Source: Agelas oroides (lineage: Eukaryota > Porifera > Demospongiae > Agelasida > Agelasidae). From it: 64,000 nucleotides of DNA. Shown one piece after another: positions 42,301 to 53,609 of this stretch. A model generated the notes under the pieces. That model was not told the DNA's origin. It was given only the letters and a program-made list of their open reading frames with translations, and did no database searches. The stretch covers positions 29,502,316-29,566,315 of the forward strand of contig OX422183.1 of the NCBI GenBank assembly GCA_949130485.1. Reading direction: 5' to 3'. The position numbers and the translations under genes were made by a program. Within the stretch, counting starts at the first letter, position 1; the number at the start of each line of letters is the position of its first letter.

Positions 42301-44168
42301 TGTGCATAAACTGCAATATTGATATTTTAACAAATTACAAAGAAAAGTTTTATAAACTAGGAATGAATGGTTCCCAAGTGTGTAATGAAGGAAGCCTTTT
42401 AGTAGTGTTGTGCTTTCATAATTTTTATACACATGTTTATCTGTGTGCATCAGGTTTAAGCTAGTGCTCTGAAGCAAGAGAACAACACTTTCAATTTTGG
42501 AAACTTTCAGCCGCAGTGCTGAACACATACATCAAATGTGTTTACAAAGTACATAAACATGGCTGCCAACAGTCCCCTCATTCAGAAAAAGTGTTTAGCA
42601 TAGTTTAGCTCTCTTGCCTTGGAGCACTGTACACATCGTTTCTTATGAGCTGCACCATAAGCCCTTACAGATTAGTGGAATGCAGACCTACTGCAAAATG
42701 AGACATTACGTTTATTCTATCTAACTGGTTCATAGAAGTACATGTTAATTATGGACACTTGCTGCCCATAAAATTTACAATTTGTTACATCCCAAGTGGA
42801 AAGGAAAAAATATGTAATGAAAATCCACAAAAGTGCCAGTGTATGTCCAATGTTTTAGCCTTTCTTTCCAAGCCCAAGAGGACTTACTGAAGTTTGACAC
42901 CACAGCTAGATACAGTTGTCATTGAAGTATCTTTGGTTAAAGCGCTAAGGCTGAGAGGTAATCTACGGAGACTATATAGGAAAATCAGATTTTTTTAAAC
43001 CACTGCTAACCTGAGATATGATCACAAACGTTGGCACTTCAGTGACCACACAAACTTCATCCCAACTTACAACTCTGGAGCCTTGCATAAAGGCTAAGGT
43101 AGGTACATGGTTAACATCTATTAGCTACAACTTTCTGGTAGCAGACTACTGATACAGCACAGCCACACTGAGCTACATGTCTTTTTGACACTTCAATGAA
43201 GTGCGCACTTGGCTACTGGCTTGCGGCACTACAGCACATCCCATGCATCCACGGCACTTTGGATGGCAATGGCGCGGGCGTTCTTTATAACACCGACCGA
43301 TGTCTCTCAAAAGGCTTTGTGCGATGTTCTGAGCTCCTACACAACTCAGATATAGATGCACACAATAGTAGCATGGCCATCTTCTGCCCACCCGGTCAGC
43401 ACTAAACAGGGCCTGCACTATAGCCATATATAGAAGTTGGCTGGCTTTGTTTATCATCTTGTCTCTACATGGCTTCAATTACCACCAATGAGCACCCGCT
43501 GAAACATTTAGACCATAGATACTGGAGTGACATACACTGTAGTTCAGCAGAATACTTACACATACAATGTACGTGCAATTACAAGTCAAAGTAAGCTTCA
43601 CTTCACTCTACATGCAATGGCTATGCTTATTATTAAGAGTTGGATTGTGCACCTAATTCCGATTCCCTGCTCTCTGTTCTACTTTTTCCCTAACCTAGCT
43701 AGGCTTCCACACTATGTGTAGCTAGTGGTTAGCTCAATGACTTCTTTATGGCAGGACAAGCATTCAAGCCACCTGCATTCAAGTCACTGTTTTCTTTCCA
43801 CTTTGGGTGCGGTTTGAAAGTCTTGGACCTATGTTATAACCTTTTACCACCCACCTTAGAACCTGAGAAAATTAAACCCAATAAGCTGGTTTCAATTCTA
43901 GGTGACGGGCAGCTCTTTATTTTCTTCTATCCTTGCCTCATAACATTGATTTGAACATTTATTACAAGTCCCAGATCAACCTTTATTTTGAGCATGCAAC
44001 CTTATCACTGATACTAGTGGACCACACTGGGGTGTGTGATTGTTGATCAGCTTGTTGATCGGCTTGTTGATGGAACCCATGCAACCAGTGAAGCTGAGCC
44101 CTATCTATAGCAATAACGTTTACCACCAGCCAAGTGGGACATATAGCTACATGTTTTTTTCCCAGCAA
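39390..44168. other. Gene-free stretch
   Basis: About 4.8 kb with no recognised gene. Contents are a hairpin at 39930-39989, an inverted copy of the 28.7 kb repeat at 40200-40420, degenerate CAGTCATTCCCC-type repeats at about 41140-41280, and decayed CCACAATGGTCTGAC modules at about 41750-41920. A CpG-rich patch at 43190-43410 carries open frames on both strands. It may be an exon but matches nothing I know. Confidence 0.5.
39930..39989. repeat. 28-bp hairpin with 4-base loop
   Basis: TTCTGATTCTGTTACATTTC, continuing into ACCTTGCC (39930-39957), is mirrored at 39962-39989 with one mismatch. The loop is TACT. The structure would be very stable as RNA. Confidence 0.85.
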
Positions 44169-44176
44169 CTGGAGAG

Positions 44177-44455
44177 CAGTGTTGTTTTAGTTTAATGTTC
44201 AGACTAGCAGTTTAGTTTTAGTTTAATTAGACACCAGATTCAAAGATGTAGTTTTTAGTTACTAAATCTAAAAAGAGTTAATATCGGTACATTTAGTTGT
44301 AGTTAACTACCATTATTGGGTGGTTTTAAAGTATTTCAGTTGTAGTCTGTAATAGGTGGACTAAGGTAGCATTAATTTTAAGTTTTAGTTTAAATTACAA
44401 AATGCCTTACTAAAATGCATTTTAGTTTTGGGTTTAGTTAACTAAAACAACACAG
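44177..44455. mobile_element. hAT-like MITE, 279 bp, 8-bp target duplication
   Basis: CTGGAGAG flanks the element at 44169-44176 and 44456-44463. Ends are CAGTGTTGTTTTAGTT and AACTAAAACAACACAG, an imperfect CAGTG...CACAG pair. The inside is made of TAGTTTTAGTTTAA-type sequence. The 8-bp duplication and CAGTG start support hAT. Confidence 0.8.
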
Positions 44456-44479
44456 CTGGAGAGTTGAATATAAGGCTAA

Positions 44480-44690
44480 CTTCAGGGTTAAAAAAACAGC
44501 TGCTATAAAAAAAGTTTTGTTCAGTACTAACTGCATGGGTGGACCTTTTGTCACCATTGCACAAACAGGCTTAGAAAACACCTCATCTTGTATAGGGGCT
44601 CCATTTTTGGCACTGTGTAGGCATGCAAGCTTTAATTGGACACCTTGGCACTCAGTGTGGTTGCATTTCTTTTGAGAACCTATCACACAT
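44480..44690. repeat. Decayed relative of the 18.7-kb piggyBac-like MITE
   Basis: GGGTGGACC, TTGCACAAACAGGCTTAGAAAAC, TTGTATAGGGGCTCCATTT and GGCA follow in the same order as in 18815-18910. The ends are not recognisable. Confidence 0.65.
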
Positions 44691-44836
44691 GAGTATGTAC
44701 ATACCATGTGAGGACATACAGAAGGTGAACTGCAACCCATCTCCTTCTGTCTTACTCTTTATGCTAGCACAGCTAGAACTTCAGGAAGTTCCCAAAGTTC
44801 ACTACTGTTTGGTAAGCAAAATAAATGCCATCGATG

Positions 44837-44927
44837 TAGCCTCGTTCCCAGGCCCCGCCCAGCATTCTGTTGCTTATTAGTACGGTAAAGTGGGATGGAA
44901 AGCTGGGCGGGCCTGGGAACGAGGCTA
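44837..44927. mobile_element. CCTCGTTCCCAGG hairpin MITE, copy
   Basis: TAGCCTCGTTCCCAGGCCCC opens and GGCCTGGGAACGAGGCTA closes the element; inner arms CCGCCCAGC and GCTGGGCGG pair. Flanks CATCGATG and TATCAATG agree at six of eight positions. Confidence 0.88.
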
Positions 44928-45298
44928 TATCAATGTGCTATAAATTATTAACCTCCTGGTATTGTATTCACTTACATTCAGCGAGATTTGTGCTCTGCAT
45001 CTGCTAGTGCTTGATAACCTTCTATACTATACCTAGGTGACAAGAGCAGAGAAAATGGTGTTAAATTTCATCTGATGCACTTAGTCAACTGAGATACTAT
45101 GCATATGGGATTAGGTGGAGTCGATTGATTAACCTGTGAGTTGAAGTTTTGAGTGTTTGTCCTTAAGTTGTTGCACATTTTGCTCAAGCAGCTAATTTGT
45201 GAAGAAAATTAATTGTGCATGAATGTATGTGTATATGTGTACCAGAAGCTTTAAAAATATGCCCAAGAATGTATCTGACGCACTCCATCATACTTCTT

Positions 45299-45957
45299 TG
45301 TGGCTCTACTGGTCTGTGTGACTCTACTGGTCTGTGTGACTCTACTGGTCTGTGGTCTGTGTGACTCTACTGGTCTTTGTGGCTCTACTGGTCTGTGTGA
45401 CTCTACTAGTCTGTGTGACTCTACTGGTCTGTGTGACTCTACTGGTCTGTGTGACTCTACTGGTCTTTGTGGCTCTACTGGTCTGTGTGACTCTATACTG
45501 GTCTGTGTGACTCTACTGGTCTTTGTGACTCTACTGGTCTTTGTGGCTCTACTGGTCTTTGTGACTCTACTGGTCTTTGTGGCTCTACTTGTCTTGGTGA
45601 CTCTACTGGTCTTTGTGACTCTACTGGTCTTTGTGGCTCTGCTTGTCTTTGTGACTCTACTGGTCTTTGTGACTCTATACTGGTCTTTGTGACTCTACTG
45701 GTCTGTGTGATTCTACTGGTCTTTGTGACTCTACTTGTCTTTGTGACTACTTGTCTTTGTGACTCTACTGGTCTTTGTGGCTCTACTTGTCTTTGTGACT
45801 CTACTGGTCTTTGTGACTCTACTTGTCTTTGTGACTCTACTGGTCTTTGTGGCTCTACTTGTCTTTGTGACTCTACTGGTCTTTGTGGCTCTACTTGTCT
45901 TTGTGACTCTACTGGTCTTTGTGACTCTACTGGTCTTTGTGACCCTACTTGTCTTAC
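45299..45957. repeat. 18-bp minisatellite, about 36 units
   Basis: The unit is CTACTGGTCTTTGTGACT with limited variants (TGTGTGACT, TTTGTGGCT, TACTTGTCT). Because 18 is a multiple of three and the unit lacks stops in most frames, long frames exist on both strands: repeats of LLVFVT or STGLCD on plus, and of ESQRPV on minus (45493-46038). I treat all of these as by-products of the repeat. Confidence 0.95.
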
Positions 45958-46911
45958 TATAGTATTTCGGCCATGCTTATGAACTCGGGTGATAAAGGAT
46001 GGTGGAACAGAACAGAACAGAACCAGACAGCTGCACACAATGGTCTAGCCTCATTCGTATAACTGGATATTGGTGTTTCTATTTAACTATGTAGTTATGA
46101 GGATGCTCCTACCAACTCCGGGCACAACTGTGGTAGCTAGCAACTGAGCTTCTACTTATGTCATAATCGCAAGGTTAAGTGTACATGATATAACTCATCA
46201 GAGATTCAGTGATCAGTGCTCACAAGGGAGATGTAGTGAAAGGCCAGATGAGGTAGGACAGGCATATGGTTGACATTTGTTTGTTAAAATACCTGAGGTC
46301 ATCACTAATTGATTTCCGTATCTCAGCACAGAAACACTCTCTTAGCTTTTACTGAGAGGAGTCCAATGGTAACAATTGGAATGCGTGAATAATCGATGAC
46401 GGGAATGATGGCAGCTCTCATAAGCACACATGCATGAAGGCAGAGGCGACAAACAGTCTCGTGCCCAGACTACTTTTCTTCGAGCACGCGATAAATACAG
46501 TCTGGGGATGAGAGAGGGCGAGGGAGGTCAATGTAGAAATCAAAGGCAAAGCAGAGGCCACATTAGATCATTACAAGTGATGGGCATGCAGGGCAACACA
46601 GGAACTGATGTCTTCCCTACCAGTTCTTTCTTCTCCATGCAGGGCATGCGTGAAAGCCAGACTGCTGGTTTACCTGAATCACCAAAACTGCGTGCAAAGT
46701 CTTTGCTTGTAAGGCCTTCGCTACCAGGCTCCGCTCACCATTTGTTCACGTTGTAGGGCTGTACCTAACTGGCTGGCAGCATTTAGGTTGTATCATGTGG
46801 TTTGACCTTCCTAAGCCTAAGCCTAAGGCTTTCACAGACATGTAAAAGCCTCCTCCAAGGTGTAGCTCAGCCACAAGATTTGCCACAATGAACTGCATTC
46901 ACCCAGTAATT

Positions 46912-47020
46912 ATACCGTATTTCTTCGATCAGGGATACTACTTTTTTCGCTGCTCATTTCTTGTGCAGCTACTATTTGAGGGCGGCTACTATTTGAGGGT
47001 GGCGTTTATTTTTTTTGGAA
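46912..47020. repeat. TACCGTATTTCTTCGA repeat fragment
   Basis: TACCGTATTTCTTCGATC followed by GCTACTATTTGAGGGCGGCT and GCTACTATTTGAGGGTGGCG. Similar termini are common on invertebrate MITEs. Only one end is visible. Confidence 0.5.
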
Positions 47021-48219
47021 AGCCTGAAGACAACAACTACAGATGGATAAGGTACAGTTTTAAACGTATTGAAAGACAAATTATGCCCATGCATGAGTGA
47101 ACTGAAATGGCTGTGCAAAATCCTGATGGAATATTGACTTTTGTCAGTATAGGAATGATGTCTGTCCAGTGATAGCTAGCTTACTAGTTTTTATATCTAC
47201 AACTCTACGTGTATTATTAATTCAAAGTGCTCATGTGCATGTTTGGTCTGGAGAAAGTGATCGGGTCTTGCTATGGCCTTGTGACTTTCTTAGAGATATT
47301 GCAGAGAAATGGGTATGATTTACATGTGCCTCTGAAAGCAGAATGCTTGAGTGTCAATTTCAGCAATGCGACTATAAGTAGTGATGTCAGTCTCCAGATG
47401 TACGCTTCTCCACAATGTCTGACGTCTGGTGGTTCGGTTCAATATGATTGTCATTAGGATGCTTCCCAACTGGAATATCGGAGGGCCAACAAAATCAAAG
47501 AGTGTATAATCAATAGTGACAAAGAGAGAACTGTATGCATCAGTGTTCCATTCTTATTTTCCTGGACAGACTAGAAATTTGAATCAAGCCACCAGACATT
47601 TTTCGTTGGGAGGCTTGGATGGCTCAACAGAAGATTATTTACTGCCTTGATCACGAATACGTTTTTGTTCATTTCTGTCAAGCTGGAAGTACTAATTTAC
47701 TCAATGTTATAGCTCGGGTTTCTGAATGTAACTTTGATCCAACATCTCTGGAAATGCAGCTAGCTTTGTTCTCGGGCCACCCTCAGATTTACAGCTGCAC
47801 TATGCTAAGCTCATGTCGGTGATATGCATACAGTCTCAACACTGGGTCTATACTTGTCGGCCAACCATGTCGAGCACAAGACATGACCTGAAACAACACA
47901 GGATCAGATCTAGTGGTGTGTCTCAATTTGTCAGTATCCACGGGAAGGAATTCTATCTGACTGAGGCTGAATACAATCACAACAAAGAACAATGACATCA
48001 TGGCAAAGTGCTTCCTGTAGATTAGTAGGATTTGAACTCTGGTTGACCGACATAGTGTTCTTTTCCTCATGCTGTCCACTGGAATGCAGCTGTCGATTCG
48101 TGCTAATATCCGGTATCTTGCTCATGCTCACTCTGCCTTTTCTATAGTAGCTGCTTGCTCAGGCTCACCCCCACAATGTTCTACATTTTCTAGTATCTTA
48201 AGAATGCTACAAGGACATG

Positions 48220-48420
48220 TCTGCAACCAAGGTAACCACTCTGTGGTTAAAACAACCAATTTCTTTTTGCAGCGTGCATGCATGCATATGCAGCCAGGGA
48301 ACATGTTCACCATAGTGTTTATATGCCACTTTGAGTATGACAACTTGAAATCTTTAGTAACACACAACTGTAACAGGAATGCGACTAACCCCCCAACTGT
48401 GGTAATGGTGTTGTACGTAT
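48220..48420. repeat. Dispersed repeat, CTGCAACCAAGGTAACCACTC family
   Basis: CTGCAACCAAGGTAACCACT, GCAGCCAGGGAACA and CTTTGAGTATGACAACTT recur at 49980-50085. The tail AGGAATGYGACTAACCCCCC recurs at about 51203. The three pieces appear in the same order, separated by the 48.48 and 50.16 kb elements. Confidence 0.75.
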
Positions 48421-48479
48421 AATTGCATAAGCAACCTGAGCCCAAATCATACCTTACAACTTACAACCCACACAACATC

Positions 48480-49295
48480 GGGTCGGTGTAAAACCTGGAC
48501 TCTCGACTCTGGACTGGACTATGGACTGATTTTTGGACTGAGTTTGGACCGATGCGGAGCTCCACAACGACTATTTCCCACTCCAAATCAGTTATCTAAG
48601 AAATAGAAGAGGTTCTGTTGCTCTCTGTGTATATTGACATAATGTAAATGTGCTTTGTAAATTAAATTGACAACAGGTTACCTGAGACTTGGGTTCTGTC
48701 CCAAGAACAGTTCAAGAGGGCAGAGTGAGCACACGACATGCATGAGTATCTCTTGGTATTTCACAAGAGCGGAGGTAGTACATTTATCGAGATCTCTGAG
48801 GACCTGGGTCAATTTCTATGGGCTGATGGTCAAAGGCTGAACTGTGACTATACCACTCACGGACCAATCATTACCACGCTATAAGAAGGTTGTTGTCTGT
48901 TTACAGCCACATACCATAACCTACAATGCTTCTAAGCAAATATCTTGGGCCTTGCAATGCTGAGCCACACCAACAGCCACTCTGTTGTTGCATGAATATA
49001 GACTACACTAATTGTCAATTGTGCCTTGGCTACAGTAGGTGTACCAACATGGATCATGGATCTTGGACCTTGCAATGCTGATATCAATCCACATGCACAG
49101 CCACTCTCTTGCTGCATGATGATGTCACATGGTCTAAGATGCCTTTGCCAAGGCCCAGGGCCCTTTTAAACAACAGTTTAGCCACTTACATCAGGTAATA
49201 TCAAGCATCTCAGTCCAAAACTCAGTCCAAAAATCAGTCCATAGTCCAGTCCAGAGTCCAGTCCAGAGTCCAGAGTCCAGGTTTTACACCAACCC
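48480..49295. mobile_element. Foldback-type DNA element, 816 bp, 9-bp target duplication
   Basis: CACAACATC flanks it at 48471-48479 and 49296-49304. The termini GGGTCGGTGTAAAACCTGG and, inverted, GGGTTGGTGTAAAACCTGG continue into arms made of short tandem words (GGACTCT, GGACTGGACTATGGACTGAT) over about 75-100 bp. There is no transposase. The 9-bp duplication and repetitive arms are features of Mutator-superfamily foldback elements. Confidence 0.88.
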
Positions 49296-49421
49296 CACAA
49301 CATCTGCACATGGGGGAGTCACTATACAGTCACACTTCAAAAAGATTTTTGCTTTTGACAAAATTGGTGAGATGTTCAGTGGTCACTATATCTGCAAGAT
49401 CATACATGGTTGTTATTCCTA

Positions 49422-49849
49422 GTCTATCAAGCCAGACCATCTCTCACCCTCCAGAAAAGGGTCTAGCAGATGTTATTAGTATTCATAGTTCACAGCTTGT
49501 TTAATCTGCAACCTTAAAACTGCACCAGTACATGTTACATACTGAAGCTGAGGTGTTGCAAAATTGAACAGTAAGATCTGATTGGTCAGCAATCCATGCA
49601 TGCATACTAATAACATCTGCTAGACCCTTTCACCCTCCAGAAAAGGGTCTAGCAGATGTTATTAGTTCACAGCTTGTTTAATCTGCAACCTTAAAACTGC
49701 ACCAGTACATGTTACATACTGAAGCTGAGGTGTTGCAAAATTGAACAGTAAGATCTGATTGGTCAGCAATCCATGCATGCATACTAATAACATCTGCTAG
49801 ACCCTCTCTCACTTTTCTGGAGGGTGAGAGATGGTCTGGCTTGATAGAC
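49422..49849. mobile_element. Nested or tandem inverted-repeat MITE (two internal units)
   Basis: The outer arms GTCTATCAAGCCAGACCATC... are mirrored at the right end (to 49849), possibly with TA duplications. Inside are two head-to-tail units (49461-49625 and 49647-49802). Each is bounded by GTCTAGCAGATGTTATTAGT and its complement, and their interiors are nearly identical (CACAGCTTGTTTAATCTGC...). Confidence 0.8.
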
Positions 49850-50163
49850 TAATGTAACCCCTTCACACAGATGTTCAGTGGTTACAAGATGCTGGTTGTA
49901 AGATAGTCTGGGAAGCTTCCTGTCCAGTTGTCTTATGTGATCAGCAAAATATATAGTACATAACCACTGTCTCTTTGGCTTGTCTGCAACCAAGGTAACC
50001 ACTCTGTGGTCAATTTGTCTTTGGAGTGATGCAGCCAGGGAACACCATAGTGTGCAACTTTGAGTATGACAACTTACTGCTGATTTAGCTACCCTACAGC
50101 AACCACAGTTACGTAGTATAATGTTGTGGGTGTTAGTTTGTTTAGTGAAGTACTTCACACATC

Positions 50164-51078
50164 GGCATATGGAAAAGCAGGAAATGGAAATGAAATGGAA
50201 ACTGGAAATGGAAACTGGAAATGGAAACTGGAAACAGAAATGGGAACACGAAACGCACCAATCACTGGTGCAATGTTTTCTTCATAGTGTGCTTAGTCAT
50301 TACTCTTGTATTCTACTTAGCAATGGTTATAGGACTGGCTTTATGAGTCATGTGCTTTGCCTTTATTCTTGTACTGTGCTTTGTGATTACTGCTTCTAGT
50401 GTGGTTGACTATCACTCATGTGGCAAGCAATGTTGCAATCTAGTCTGGTTCACATGTGAGAGGGTCTCAGCACAAGACTAGTTGCAATCTGACCATGAGA
50501 GTAACCTACTTCGTTTTGGAACAAGGCCAGCATTCCTACTCTTGCAGCCTCGTTCCTAGACCTACTTCCAGTTTTGATTGCTTGCAGTGTGTGAAGCAAA
50601 TTATGACTTCATACCCAGGCTCTGGGTACAATAGCCCCATCCCAACCATTGCCTTCCCCCCCCCCCCCCAATACTTGCCTATAAATTCAGAAATGCTGGT
50701 GTAGTGTTCTGATTCAGGACATGTACAGGGCATATTTATGCAGAATCAGCTAGTTACTAAGTATAGAACACCAAAGATAGAATAGCTACTGCTGAGAACA
50801 TAAACAATGACTTGTACCACCCAAGTGAGAAATACTAAACAATCACACATTACACTACAACTGGGGGCAGGCGAAGGGAAGGCAACGAGGCTAGGCTAGC
50901 TAGGCTAGCAAACCAAAAACTGGAGGCAGGGAGAGCACTGGGATGCCTAGGAACGACAACGTGCAAATCTTGCTAGGACTACAACAGCTAAGAGGTTGCG
51001 TTTCCATTTCCGTTTTCAGTTTCCGGTTTCCGTTTCCAGTTTCCGTTTCATTTCCATTTCCTGCTTTTCCATATGTCC
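50164..51078. mobile_element. Foldback-type DNA element, 915 bp, 9-bp target duplication
   Basis: TCACACATC flanks it at 50155-50163 and 51079-51087. The ends are GGCATATGGAAAAGCAGG and, inverted, GGACATATGGAAAAGCAGG. They continue into arms of tandem GGAAATGGAAACT words (50164-50250 and 50995-51078). Inside are a C-run near 50648 and two CCTCGTTCC-like ends (50548 and about 50960). There is no transposase. Confidence 0.88.
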
Positions 51079-51706
51079 TCACACATCAGTGCTTATGTAG
51101 TGCCTAATTGAATTTGTATGCACTGCTGTGGCTTTGCGGTTTTGGCTGCAAGCTACTCACATTGCAAAGGTAGTTAATTAGTAACACAACCATTTGCCAC
51201 AGGAATGTGACTAACCCCCCAACTATGTTGTATGAAGTGTTGCTTGTCTGTTTTATATGGTTTTGCCCACAGATGAGTGAACATCGGTCCATGCCTATTA
51301 TAAGGGCAAACCTGAGTTGCTCCTTCGGATTATATTTTTGGTGTACCTCTTGTTGTGTGCCTGTCTTAGATTGATGCATCTGAAAGTAGCTCAAATCTTA
51401 TACAACATGCATATATTAGTTCATATTTATACATGATATTTAGTCACCAATTTACTGCTCGAATTTTTGTTTAAATTCAACACAGCATTTGGGAGCTATG
51501 GCTACTTCAACCTCCCCCATTAATTGTCAGAGCCCAGAGACAAGCAACTCTCCAGCATACACTTGTGTGTACATAGCTTTGTTCTTGGGCTCGCCCAGCT
51601 TTTTGAAAAAACTGGATGATTGCACACTCGAGTACCTAATCGGGCATTTGGGGTTAAAATATATGTGGCGGCCTGCGCCTACTTCATGTGGCACAACACC
51701 CTTCCT

Positions 51707-51780
51707 ATTGTAAATGTTCTTACACGCCCCATTGTAAACATTCTTACATGCCCCATTGTAAACATTCTTACATGCCCCAA
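51707..51780. repeat. 24-bp tandem repeat, three units
   Basis: ATTGTAAACATTCTTACATG plus CCCC, three times head to tail; the first unit is diverged. Confidence 0.9.
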
Positions 51781-52019
51781 TTTGCTTTCCACGCCTATGC
51801 ATTGTTGGCATTCATGCTTCGGGGACAGCTGATCTTGTTTGACCGCGGTACGGTTTAGACTGGTAGAATATTTTTCCACCGTTAAACTCCCCTTTTGGTG
51901 GTACATATACATGCATGCATTACCAATTCCTATATGTATGATTACCAAAAGGGGTGTGTACGTAAGAATGTTTAATGAGATTAATAGAAATGTACTACCA
52001 TCTAGGTGCGCAAAACAAC

Positions 52020-53063
52020 TCATATCTCAAGTGCAGCAGCTTTCACTTCCTCCATAAATGATATCCATAACTTGGTCTGCTTTGGATCACTTAGTTTGAT
52101 GGGATGAACAAATTGAGCTGACTTTGCTTTCTTTTTTATGTTCTCAAAGGTTCTATCTGCACCCCATAGATATCCTTCAATAAAGGGTACTCGGTTAGTT
52201 GGAGCAGTGATGTCAACTACCAGAGGGAGAGCAACTTCACAGAACAAGTTAGCTGCTGTTTTGTGGACGTAATTGAGAACATCTGTCATGTTTTCTGCTA
52301 ATGAATGTGGTACATAAACAATATCAGCTGACCCCGTAGCATGAAGACGATCAGGAAAACCTTCATACTTAACAAGCACTTGTTTCCACTTTGCTGGAAG
52401 ATTATTTATTACAGTTTCCATAGGTTTAAGTACTCGATTCCAATGCCAATTATTTTTTAGAGAAGCTCTTTTAGTATAGTTAATCGTACCCATTTCGAGG
52501 AACCACACTTTCGACAGTGGTAGCAAACTCAACATGGTGAAGTTTACAAACATATCATCTGCAATGTACAGATATCCTACTGGCTCACCCTCATCACCCC
52601 AAGTCTCATTTAAGCAGATGGGTAGGCATAGATGTTGTAACTCTCCATCAACAGACCTGCAACCCGAGAATGTAACGTTTTTTGGTATGTAGCTGGGCTT
52701 CTCATTCCAATCTCCATCAAACAACAACATAATGTGATTGAAGAAAAAACTGTAGTACGACAATAGAAGATTTATCACTTCCTTCTTTGGGGACATGTTT
52801 TTTAAGTTGAACATAATACATAGTTGAACTCTCTTGGTCCACATAAATGATTGAGATCCGTTTGTATATTTTGACTCCTTTGATGCATTCTGTATACTTC
52901 CGTTGAAGAAATACAGTGAAGGTGAAGGTGAAGGTTGATATCGCGAGTACTCTTTGTTTGCCAACCAAACCACTATAAATAGAATAGTGACTGACAAAAG
53001 AGCGAACAAAATATTCAAATTTCCTTTAGCAGTCATGACAGGAAGTACAAACAGCGCCCTCAC
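52020..53063 (-). CDS. Type II single-pass membrane protein, putative Golgi glycosyltransferase-like, family unnamed
   Basis: A single frame of 347 residues. A short cytosolic end with Lys14 precedes one membrane anchor (about 16-34, ILFALLSVTILFIVVWL). A Ser/Pro-rich stem (40-70) follows, then a lumenal domain with about eight N-glycosylation sites. Recognisable blocks are GYLYIADDMFVN (162-173), ADIVYVPH (246-253), LFCEVALPLVV (273-283) and FVHPIKLS (318-325). A hydrophobic beta-strand followed by DD, as in YLYIADD, is the layout of the metal-binding motif of GT-A glycosyltransferases, and the topology suits the Golgi. I believe similar unnamed proteins occur in other invertebrates, but cannot place this in a numbered GT family; a link to DUF288/STELLO proteins is only a thought. 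The gene is intronless. Its start faces the left arm of the long inverted repeat about 190 bp away. Confidence 0.85.
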   Translation of the reverse strand: MRALFVLPVMTAKGNLNILFALLSVTILFIVVWLANKEYSRYQPSPSPSLYFFNGSIQNASKESKYTNGSQSFMWTKRVQLCIMFNLKNMSPKKEVINLLLSYYSFFFNHIMLLFDGDWNEKPSYIPKNVTFSGCRSVDGELQHLCLPICLNETWGDEGEPVGYLYIADDMFVNFTMLSLLPLSKVWFLEMGTINYTKRASLKNNWHWNRVLKPMETVINNLPAKWKQVLVKYEGFPDRLHATGSADIVYVPHSLAENMTDVLNYVHKTAANLFCEVALPLVVDITAPTNRVPFIEGYLWGADRTFENIKKKAKSAQFVHPIKLSDPKQTKLWISFMEEVKAAALEI

Positions 53064-53223
53064 ATACTAGTAGAAAGTTCATCACAGGTGGTAGTATGCG
53101 ACAGTCACAAGTACCATTGAGTCAACAAAGTCGCTTCAACACGCTAGACTAGGGGTAGGTACAGGTGCGAGCACGTGTGATGTTCGTCATACCGTATACA
53201 TTGCGGTTACCTATTTCAGCGTT

Positions 53224-53409
53224 ATGTACACGACGGTGGCGTTGCAGAGGAGGTTGGACACGCTTACGGACGTGTACGGAACTCCGTGTCACGTATGGTT
53301 AGTAAACATTGCAAGATCAGCGTGGCGACGGCTCTCGAAGTGCGTTTTTGGACCTGTCCTGTCGCGTGAACTAGAACCTGTAGGAGCATCATACTCGGTT
53401 CGCGGATAG
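53224..53409 (+). other. 61-codon open frame at the outer end of the left arm
   Basis: The frame contains RLDTLTDVYGTPCHVWLVN and RELEPVGASYSVRG. The inverted right arm keeps nearly the whole frame (minus strand, downward from about 55882), because the arms are almost identical. I do not recognise the peptide. It could be a first exon copied with the arm, or chance. Confidence 0.2.
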
Positions 53410-53609
53410 TTGAGATGGGACCCTACTGCTCCTGTGTATCTGTGGCGCTGGGGAGTCATAACTTCGCAGCAAGAGCAAGCTAAACCCGGAGCGTGATAAA
53501 CGTGACCTGGAGGAAGGTACTTTGAGTAGTTGTAGCTCCATAACGCAACGGGCTATGAAGCTCGGACTTGCGTTGGATGAAAGTAGAAAGACGGCTGATT
53601 CCAGTGATC

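Larger units (their letters stand above)
45965..48465. other. Gene-free stretch
   Basis: No gene recognised. It has an AGTCTCGTGCCCAGACT-type hairpin at 46453-46512 and a repeat fragment at about 46912-47020. Short plus-strand frames at 47227-47457 and 47619-47822 look somewhat protein-like but match no family I know. Confidence 0.45.

Noticed and set aside
43173-43478. Overlapping frames on both strands in a CpG-rich patch
   Set aside because: Could be an exon, but there is no family match, and neither strand is clearly favoured.
45300-45982. Hydrophobic repeat proteins on plus and (RPVESQ)n protein on minus
   Set aside because: All follow from an 18-bp minisatellite without stops; no start context, promoter or flanking exons.
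51707-51780. Possible CRISPR-like array of 24-bp repeats
   Set aside because: The units are head to tail with no spacers, in a eukaryotic context; a plain tandem repeat.
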